The notes under the pieces: generated by a model | What the model was told of the DNA's origin: nothing | Databases searched by the model: none | The model's input: only the letters and a program-made list of their open reading frames with translations | Shown here: piece by piece, positions 56,457 through 64,000 of the stretch | Layout: every line of letters begins with the position of its first letter | How positions within the stretch are numbered: the stretch's first letter is position 1 | Source of the DNA: Notospermus geniculatus | Lineage: Eukaryota > Nemertea > Pilidiophora > Heteronemertea > Lineidae | Reading direction: 5' to 3' | Assembly (NCBI GenBank): GCA_002633025.1 | Contig: NMRB01001777.1 | Span: forward strand, 61,083 to 125,082 | Length of the DNA stretch: 64,000 bases | Made by a program: the position numbers and the translations under genes

Positions 56457-56600
56457 AGGCAAATGTGTCAACGTGGAAGCCCGACAAGTCACACATTGGT
56501 CGAGTTTACACATTTCTTGTTAAGCATTGAGAACACGATTTGTGGTGATGTTTTCAATATTGTCGTCAATAAATATTAATGATTTTCTTTAGGCTTCATT
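56457..56600 (+). other. Probable NDRG 3' UTR (minimum extent)
   Basis: This follows the TAG stop without further splice signals. It contains AATAAA at 56568-56573 and runs into AT-rich sequence. The true cleavage site is unknown and the UTR could be much longer, since NDRG transcripts often have long 3' UTRs. Confidence 0.5.
56568..56573 (+). terminator. Candidate polyadenylation signal AATAAA
   Basis: A canonical hexamer lies 112 bases after the stop codon, followed by T-rich sequence (attttcttt). Position and context fit a polyadenylation site, but AATAAA also occurs elsewhere in this AT-rich DNA. Confidence 0.5.
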
Positions 56601-56741
56601 TCTTGACCTATGTGCTTATTTTAATATTGTACATGTTTGTCACTCTGTTACATTCGAGTTTCTCTGAGAAATTTGGATTCATATTCATTGCCTTGAAAAT
56701 GACTGAACCAGATAATAATGTACTCACTGGAGATGCAGCTA

Positions 56742-56993
56742 TTAAAGCCCCTCTGTATTGAATTTCACGGTATTTTGAAAGTGTTTGGAGAATGCAGGTA
56801 GAGGTCTCATAGCCTCGTGAAGGTCCCCAAAACAGTTGCCTGATAGGTAGTTCAAGGCCTAGTTTTCAGCACACATTGAAAAAACTGCAGGCAGAGCTCT
56901 AATGTATGTAGTTGGAGCATAGTACATTTTACACTACGCCAACGTCTGACGTACCGGTAAGCACTTCTTGAATTCAATACAGTGTAGCTTTAA
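56742..56993. mobile_element. TTAA-type repeat AA, copy 2
   Basis: TTAAAGCCCCTCTGTATTGA to gaattcaatacagtgtagct ttaa. Copy 1 is at 30277-30545. Just downstream of NDRG. Confidence 0.87.
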
Positions 56994-57432
56994 TTTTGAA
57001 AAATTTGGATTGAAATATGCCTGGATTGTCAGCTGACCTGAATTTTCATTGTCTAAGTGTTACAGCACCTACATGTATCACATTTATTCGTAAGACATCA
57101 CGGTGCACTTGTGTTGTTTTCTACACCGAGGTCTTCATCCGTCACGATGTTCCACCTTGAATCGCCGAAAAATCAAACAAAAATGTTTTGGGTGTCGTGT
57201 TCTCAGTGCGCTGTAGCAGATAATGTGTAAACTTGACTTACGATGATTTGTACATATTAAAAACCACTTGTATATAAACTGTACAGGACTTGATTGAGAT
57301 GAGCATGATTTCAAGTTGTAATTGTCTGTCGCAGTACGGGAGTATGTGCTCTCTCAGTAGGATTTTTAATTTTGATAATTGCTTGTATAACAACGCTTCT
57401 GTCGTGGCTTGCTGCCTTTGAGGTGATTTATT
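56994..57432. other. 3' flank, nothing recognised
   Basis: No supported feature; part of it may belong to a long NDRG 3' UTR. Confidence 0.35.
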
Positions 57433-57982
57433 TTACCGTATTTTTCGGACTATAAGGCGCAGCCTTTTTCCTTGAAGAAGGGTCTAAAATTGGGGGTGCG
57501 CCTTATAGGGTGGTGCGCCTTATCTGCGGATCCAGTCTGACAATTTGATCAGAAGTGTCAAGACACTGACGAACCCAAACATTCAAGCATGCATGGATGC
57601 ATGCAAGCCAAAGTTATTGTCACAGTGCTGGTTGACAGATGATGCAGTGAACTGAGAACTGATGAAGTTTCAGTTACGCCTAATTTGTCACAACAAGCTA
57701 AGAAATCATACAACCAGATCCATCAGTACCAACAGCAGAATTGCAGATGTCAGTAGGTTCAAACAAGGCAATCAGACCCTGTAATTGTCTTGGCTGTTGT
57801 TGGGTCAATGCACACTGAGCAGCCATGCATTGTATGTGTATAATATGCACTGACGCATTCACTGACAGGACTGCGCCTTATAGGGAGTTGCGCCTTATGT
57901 ATGGATTTCATCAGAGATTTTGGGTGAAATTGGGGGTGCGCCTTATAGTCAGGTGCGCCCTATAGTCAGGAAATTACGGTAA
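57433..57982. mobile_element. TIR element LL, 'cggactataaggcgc' type, 550 bp
   Basis: TTACCGTATTTTTCGGACTA then taaggcgcagcc and the right ggtgcgccctatagtcagga then aattacggtaa. Several gcgccttatag words lie near both ends (subterminal repeats). Ends of this type are common in aquatic animal genomes. No transposase. Confidence 0.85.
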
Positions 57983-58973
57983 CTGGAAATTTCACCTAGT
58001 GCTGCATTGGCTCCTAAAAATATTCAAGAAACAGACATCGGCGACAGGGCTACCCCGAGTAACCTGGCGACAATTACCCTGTATTGGTACACGGGCCTTG
58101 TGGTAGCATTATAATGCTTGTTTCTGAAGATATTACTGGAGCCACACTCCTGTGTGTAGGCATTGATTGAGCTATTCTTCATTCAAAAAAAAAAATTAGT
58201 CAAGCACTGTGTGGTATAAGTCACAGGGACACACAAAAGTCACTTTAAAATGATTTCTGCATTTAAACTTGGAGCTTAAAATAAATCTTCATGAATTCTA
58301 AGTAGTTTATATTATCGCTGGGTAAATTGATTATAGTTGAGATTTTTTTTGTTCAGAGTTCTTGTTATCTTAAAGTTAAATTTATGGATTTGACGCCGTG
58401 GTTGGCAACCCACTTTATCTTTAAGAGTAGGCCAGAGATTTCCTGTGGTACGCACTATAGAATCCTCGTAGCAGACTATAATACGATACAGCTCCGTTTT
58501 GTTTTGTTAGGTTGGTCTGATAGATGCAAGGGTTTGTTTGTGGCGCTTCAGTGTTGAAATTCGATTGTTTATAGGACACAAGTCATACACGAACCAACCT
58601 TGGTCGTCGCCTGTGTATGGTATTTGTATATAATGATACATGTACGATGTATACAAATTATAGATACTTTAGGCCTGGTCTGGGTTTAGAAGCCCAGACT
58701 TTGTGTTAATATTAATAATCAGATACTCAAGGATTTTTTCATACGTGAATATTCTTTTATGGTCGTGCAGTGTTTGAGTCCTTTGGATGAGACGATTGTG
58801 ACAGGACGGGGCCTGACGGTTTTCGTTCTTCGAAGCAAGAATTTGGCAAAATTTGAGGTGAAACTTTTCTGGACTATTACAACTAGGCCTATGACAATGA
58901 GAATTCTATTGTGCCAAATCTGTGTAAGAGTATTTCGTGCTTGATTTTATCATGAGGAATGGTCTTCAAATTT
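57983..58973. other. 3' flank, nothing recognised
   Basis: Small frames at 58327-58557 and 58759-58944 lack motifs. Confidence 0.35.
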
Positions 58974-59437
58974 GTGAGGCAGTCTAGAAAAACCCATCAG
59001 ATGTCGCATTTGAGGAAAGTGTTAATGGCCTTGGTGAACCCGCACATTTCAATAGCTGAAATGTACTTCGTATAAACGGGTAAACAGTAGAAGATCAATG
59101 CACAGGCAATCTGACAGCCCTTGTTGTAGACTGGTCCCCTGTCGTAGTTCTCGCTTCACTACTACGACAGGCATCTTGAACGCCAACTCGGCATGTGATT
59201 GGTCAGCCAAACGTCATCAATGGTCGCGCCATGAGTCATCATCTATTTTTAGGCACTCCCGCAACGTTACGAGTCTTTATTGCTCATTTGCATACGTGTG
59301 TCAGAAAACAGGCAAACATGGCGGACGCGGCCTGTCACACATTGTAGTAGTGGAGGAACGGAGCGATACGACAGGGGACCAGTCTATCCTTGTTGAATAT
59401 TCAGCGACATCAGACGGGTTTTCCTAGACTGCCTCAC
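58974..59437 (+). mobile_element. MITE family C, copy 2, interrupted
   Basis: gtgaggcagtctagaaaaac to gggttttcctagactgcctc ac are the ends; aggaaagtgttaatggcctt, caatagctgaaatgtacttc in the middle. Split by element D. Confidence 0.9.
59127..59386. mobile_element. TIR element D nested in C copy 2, 260 bp
   Basis: TAGACTGGTCCCCTGTCGTA and tacgacaggggaccagtcta are perfect 20-bp ends. CCTTGTTG occurs on both sides (59119-59126 and 59388-59395, one extra base at the right), an 8-9 bp TSD that fits hAT or Mutator-type elements. Confidence 0.87.
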
Positions 59438-59806
59438 ATTTAAAACATACCAAACTCTTGCTTCTAGAAATGGAAACTTTCTAGATATTTTGGCCGTTGC
59501 TCTGTGTTAGATGGATGTTGTATTGTGTTTGTGGTCTGATAATCTCTCATAATCTTAGATAATTCTTTAATCCTCATTATCTCACATGATGTATCTTTCT
59601 TCTTAAGCTCTAGTTTCAGTATTATCTTCTCAGTGCTGGATTAAGGAGGTGTACACGCCAGAGAAACTGGCCGTGATTGGTCACGTCATATCGAAACCCA
59701 AACCCACCTAGACACATATTAGGCCCTGCGTGGATGTAATTCTGTACTTATCTCCCAGTAATTTACCATTCCACCTTAACGAGTCAACCCTTAATTAGGC
59801 CTTGGA

Positions 59807-59982
59807 CAGGCGCGGATCCAAGGGGCGCGCACCCGGCGCATGTCCCCCCCTTTCGGCCAAAAAATCTGTAAAATTTACCGTGAAATTCTGAAATTTGGAG
59901 CAAATCATTGAAATTCACCGCAGATTTCAATGTTTCTAGCAAAGTGCGCCCCCTCTTTTCCGAAATCGTGGATCCGCCCCTG
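59807..59982 (+). mobile_element. CAG-ended TIR element T, copy 3
   Basis: caggcgcggatccaaggggc to atcgtggatccgcccctg. Flanks TTGGA and CTGGA (one mismatch). Confidence 0.85.
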
Positions 59983-60146
59983 CTGGAGGAGTATAATTCC
60001 CCCAAGAGTAGGCCTACAGGTAGTTACGATGTGTGTTCCATTCCCAGGCATTTTGATTCCAATAGGGCTTTTAGATTTTGTAAATTGCACCGATGTATAA
60101 AAAGCACACAATGTAGGCGATAATTACTTACTTCTTCAAGGACTCG

Positions 60147-60473
60147 GGGCCGACCGCACAGAAAGTTCAATAGCGCTTCCGGTGCCTATCAGCGGTTTAG
60201 TTACTGTAAAGTGTGAAATTTTCGCGTGCGTTTTATTTTCGCGGTCATGGGTCGAAACGCGAACTTAAACAGTACGAAAATACAAACCCTTATGCATTTT
60301 CCATTGAATTGTGAAGGTAAACGCAGAAATTAGTCTTCGCGGTTTTCAAAAATGATAAATTTGCCAACTTTTAGTGTCGTGAAAATTTCATGGTTTACAG
60401 TATGGGAAAATGCGTTATAACTAACTGCCAATAGGTGCCGGTAGCACTATCGGACTTTCTGTGCGGTCGGCCC
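60147..60473. mobile_element. TIR element FF, with element GG nested
   Basis: GGGCCGACCGCACAGAAAGT at the left, with gtgcctatcagc, pairs with tgccaataggtgccggtagc ... actttctgtgcggtcggccc at the right. Element GG copy 2 occupies the middle. Confidence 0.85.
60202..60402. mobile_element. TIR element GG, copy 2 (complete, nested)
   Basis: TACTGTAAAGTGTGAAATTT then tcgcgtgcgttttattttcg at the left; tgtcgtgaaaatttcatggt ttacagta at the right. TA-type ends. Confidence 0.82.
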
Positions 60474-61046
60474 AGGACTGTATCCGAGTATAGCCGGTGG
60501 GGAGATACCATTTAAAACTTCGTTCAAATGATTCTCTGTAAAACATGTACTTCAATATTTCCGTGTTGTATTCTAGTGAACTCTTGTGTCTCAAAAACTG
60601 CTGAGAGTCATGCTTACAAATTCTGGGCCTCTTTTTCATCAAATCTTGAGGTCAAAGGTTAATAACTCAGTATGAATTTGGTTTATTAGTGGAAGTATAA
60701 AATACTGCTCTGGTGACAAATCTATGAAGAAGTTATCCCTGCGTGTTGTAGAACTTGTGGTTCGACTGCATTTACATGTTGTGCTGAATACCTTAACGCC
60801 AGGAACCTTGAAGAAATTGCTGTTTCGTTCGTGTTCTAACATCATCGTGAATGCACTTGCACATTTTCGGTTGAGTACTTACACTAACTTTGCCAGGGTT
60901 GGAGATAGAAGTCGCCCCATTGTTAGAAGTTGCCACCTTGGAAATCAGTCCAAAATAAACTCATTCAAGTTTACCACTTCGCTAAGATTTCCAGCCCATG
61001 ATGCCGTGACGCAACCATGGCGCTGTGTCCAACATTTTAACTGCAC

Positions 61047-61317
61047 TTAAACGGGCACTGTATTCTTTCCCTATCTTGCGTTAAACATACCCGCGTTAAT
61101 GGAGACCTCTATTGGCAATGTTTTTAAACTACAGCTCGACCTCGCCCCATGTAGAGTAACTCTCGTTCCTAGGTTATCCACGTATGCACTGTGTTGTAAT
61201 CATACATTCTCCAACACTGGGGCAAAAGGGGAGGGAAATCTACAATATGGGAGAATGACGCAATCACCAATGGTGCGCCGGCTGTGGCCAAAAAGTGGCA
61301 ATATCGTGGCTTTTTAA
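61047..61317. mobile_element. TIR element P, copy 3
   Basis: ttaaacgggcactgtattct, tggagacctctattggcaat, catgtagagtaactctcgtt, right end agtggcaatatcgtggcttt tt. Confidence 0.85.
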
Positions 61318-61746
61318 AAATGCACTCCATGGCATCAAAATGACGCAAATTTCTGTATCGAAGTGGTCAACATGTCGAATGTTTTGTGAAAATGCCATAT
61401 TTCTGAAAATTTAGTCCTCCATACTCGGCAGTAGTGTTAAACTCAACGTCTGTACAAAACCTCGATTACTCTAGGCACAGAGTCATCTTGTCAACAACAT
61501 TGACCGTTGTATTACTATACCTACGCCCCTAAACTTGCTGTGTGCTGCTAGCAGATATGTTGTCACTGTCATCCTGTGCGCACATGGTCTCAATGTAGGT
61601 ACGTAACTCTTACCATTTAGGTGTGTTTAGTTCTTCACTTATTCAGTATACTGGCATCGTCACTTGCCGTGCTCCATGGACGAACAAACTTCTACAGGAA
61701 TTTCCCTCTGACGAGTTACCATAATAAACCTGTCTCAACAAATTCG

Positions 61747-62194
61747 GTGGCGGTCTAGGAAAACCCGTCGGGTGTCCCATTTGAGGAAAGTGTTAATGGC
61801 GTTAGTGAACCCACACATTTCAATAGCTGAAATGTACTTCGTAACAGGTAAACCCAAGATACAGAACAGCACAAAATTGACACACAAAATGATAATAAGC
61901 AAGAAGTCAATCTCCAGAATTCACGAATTTTCGACCCCAACCGGGGTCTTTTTCAAGTGGAACTTTACAATCTGAAACTCTAGAAAAGACTGTCCTCAAG
62001 TCTTTTCTAGAGTTTCAGATTGTAAAGTTCCACTTGAAAAAGACCCCGGTTGGGGTCGAAAATTCGTGAATTCTGGAGATTGACTTCTTGCTTATTATCG
62101 TAACAGGTAAACAGTAGCAGATCTATGCACAGGCAATCTGACAGCCCTTGTTGATCATTCAGCGACATCCGATGGGTTTTCTGAGACCGCCTCA
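61747..62194 (+). mobile_element. MITE family C, copy 3, interrupted by snap-back insert
   Basis: gtggcggtctaggaaaaccc to tgggttttctgagaccgcct cat. The middle gtaacaggtaaacagtagca is duplicated as a 13-bp TSD around the insert 61854-62099. Confidence 0.92.
61854..62099. mobile_element. Tiny retro-insert 3: block A plus perfect 101-bp inverted repeat
   Basis: Flanked by GTAACAGGTAAAC at 61841-61853 and 62100-62112 (13-bp TSD). After 37 bp of block A (ccaagatacagaacagcaca ...) comes block B at 61891-61991, a 7-nt loop (gtcctca), and block B inverted at 61999-62099 with no mismatch. Block B includes the small hairpin gaccccaaccggggtc. Confidence 0.9.
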
Positions 62195-62199
62195 TGAGT

Positions 62200-63346
62200 A
62201 ATTGATCGTAAGTGACACCAGCTTATGATGTACCGGTAAAATGATTCCAAAATGACCTCAAGTTGTTGTCATTTTGAATTTGACGGGAAAACTATTGGAA
62301 TATGTTGGACATACTCATATCTCTAAACAAAGGATTATTTTAGACTTAACAACTTTCAGAGAAATTATTTCTTTTATACATGTACTGCATTTTATTTACT
62401 AAAAATTTGACTTTTTGAAAACCTGTGCTTTGGGATAATTTCATGATATTTCAATACCTCGTTTTGAGATATTTTAAAATAGCTGCACCAGGAAGTGTTC
62501 AGGCCTATATTCTACTTGGTGTTTGTTTTATTCTTGGTGCTTTATACTTTATCATAGTCGTATCCGTTTAAACATATCCTCCATCGTGGCAGTAACTTCA
62601 TGCATTCACTGGAGTCTGCTTTCACTTTTGAGTCCAAAACTGTGGTATTGAAATACCCTGATGTCTTACCAACAGTGAGATTTTTAACCCCTTATCCCTC
62701 GTGGACCTACAATAAGTGCCATATCAAACGGAAAAAATATAGGATTTTATTTTATCTGGCTGCAAAGCCGAATGAAGAAGGTATTTTTCTTCTAAAATTT
62801 TCTTTTTCATGCTTTTATTTGTGAACCTAAGTCAGATTAGTTTGATCTGCTGGTATTTTTCTAGACTTCTTTCGTAGGCCTAGTTCATCTTTGCTAGAAG
62901 TGCCAGTCTCTCTTCATTAAAATTTGTTAGTGATACATGTACGTGTAGTTCTTTTCTTGTACTTATAGGAAGATTATTCAACATACAAATGTAAAACATG
63001 TTTTATGAGAGGGGGGAAATGAAATTTTGGCCAGTACAGAATCAGTGCATCGTGAGTCAACCAGGATGCAATGTAGAATGCAGTCCGAAGGCGTGACGAT
63101 ATGAACTCTGGGAGGTTCAAGACGGTTGAATGAAAGAGTTCGGAAGATACAGAGTTCGGAAAGTACCGTACCTTGTCAGTTTCGGATTTCTGACTTTACA
63201 AAGTACATGTACTACCAACTACAGAGCGTTCTCAAATTTATGGTTTCTGTCCTTGACCTGTTACTAGGCCTTTTGTAAGGGATCTGTTGATGCAGAGAAT
63301 GGTATAACATCAGCTGTCAAGTTTGGGAAATACAGTACATTGTACT
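62200..63346. other. 3' flank, nothing recognised
   Basis: A 74-residue frame at 62600-62824 shows no family features. Mostly AT-rich single-copy-looking sequence. Confidence 0.35.
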
Positions 63347-63362
63347 GTACATTTATAATGAT

Positions 63363-63467
63363 AAATATCAAGAAGTCAACTTCCAGAACTTGCAAATTTT
63401 CGACCCCAACCGGGGTCTTCCTCAGGCACTTTTCAGCTGGAGAGACCAGAAACGACCCCTTCTTTAG
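63363..63467. mobile_element. Tiny retro-insert 4 (block B plus tail)
   Basis: A 105-bp insert between exact 16-bp copies of GTACATTTATAATGAT (63347-63362, 63468-63483). It shares caagaagtcaacttccagaa and ttttcgaccccaaccggggt with block B of insert 3, then continues cttcctcaggcacttttcag. Confidence 0.88.
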
Positions 63468-63483
63468 GTACATTTATAATGAT

Positions 63484-64000
63484 GTTATATAAGACAGAGT
63501 GTGGATGCTGTGCTGGAATGTACACTGCCATCAGGAAAGAAGTGGCATCAACATTTAACATAGGAATTAAAATCCCAATTGATCCTTGGGACAGCGTTTA
63601 TAACAACTAGCAAAGCCAATCATATCACGGCATTGATATAATGATATCGCCGCTTGCATTTTAACCAAGCTTTTGGGGACGAGATGATATTATAAAACGC
63701 CATCAAATCCAAATAACGTATAGATTTGTAAGAAACCGTGTGGTGCTAGGAACCAACCTTCATGCGGGATGGTTTTATTAGACGCTTCGTAAATATCAAA
63801 AATACAATCAGCTGGAGAATAAATCTGGCTTGTGTAAAATGTTAGTTCATAGCTTCCGTTGATATCATCACCATTATTATAAAATAATTATTCAGATCAA
63901 GCACTGGATGGTGAATAAAGTGTACACGTGTTCTTTCTTTCTCTATTGTGTGTAGTTTGGTGATTCATAGCCGAAAGGCGAGAAGTGTTCGTTTATTCTC
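63484..64000. other. 3' flank, nothing recognised
   Basis: No supported feature to the end of the window. Confidence 0.35.

Noticed and set aside
54000-54521. 173-residue frame extending exon g upstream
   Set aside because: The part before 54405 is palindromic repeat I and the poly-C tract; the acceptor ttctctttccag and family homology begin at 54405.
57433-57982. Non-coding RNA gene suggested by strong inverted ends
   Set aside because: The ends with repeated gcgccttatag words and TA-type flanks are those of a known style of DNA transposon.

Overview
This is a stretch of a large, repeat-rich animal nuclear genome, not a prokaryote. It has split genes with GT-AG introns, tRNA-derived SINEs, dozens of short terminal-inverted-repeat (TIR) elements, minisatellites, and two scaffold gaps plus two single ambiguous bases typical of a shotgun assembly. 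Short words such as TAGGCCTA and TACATGTA are common, and the repeat style resembles marine invertebrates, probably a deuterostome (echinoderm, hemichordate or lancelet). I cannot name the species from sequence alone.

The only protein gene I can support is an NDRG-family gene (N-myc downstream-regulated, an alpha/beta-hydrolase fold without the catalytic serine) on the + strand. Ten exons between 6431 and 56456 join in frame with canonical splice sites into 336 residues ending at a TAG stop. The N-terminal part (roughly 50 residues by family length), the start codon and the promoter were not found; they are probably to the left of the window. Intron 1 is 21.8 kb and intron 6 is 15.6 kb, so almost all the window is intronic. 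A candidate polyadenylation signal follows 112 bases after the stop codon.

The rest is mobile and tandem DNA. Layout: 1-6430, 5' flank or intron with TIR elements and two tandem arrays; 6431-28293, first seen exon and intron 1, packed with SINEs and nested MITEs; 28294-38816, five exons with short introns, a nested SINE, a gap and a 50-bp minisatellite; 38817-54404, intron 6 with five minisatellites, a pogo-like element and TTAA-flanked palindromes; 54405-56456, the last four exons; 56457-64000, 3' flank with more TIR elements and two tiny retro-inserts.

The TIR elements fall into natural groups by ends and target-site duplication (TSD): (i) palindromes with CTATAG/CAATAG-like ends and many TGACGTCA octamers; (ii) CAG-ended elements with 5-6 bp TSDs; (iii) TAA/TTA-TSD elements; (iv) TTAA-ended elements; (v) TA-TSD elements. 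Many are nested, which gives relative ages. The most unusual items are four tiny inserts with 8-16 bp TSDs that share sequence blocks. One contains a perfect 101-bp inverted repeat with a 7-nt loop, and another sits 14 bases downstream of an NDRG exon. All repeat-family letters used here (A, B, C ...) are local labels, not database names. All alignments were done by eye.
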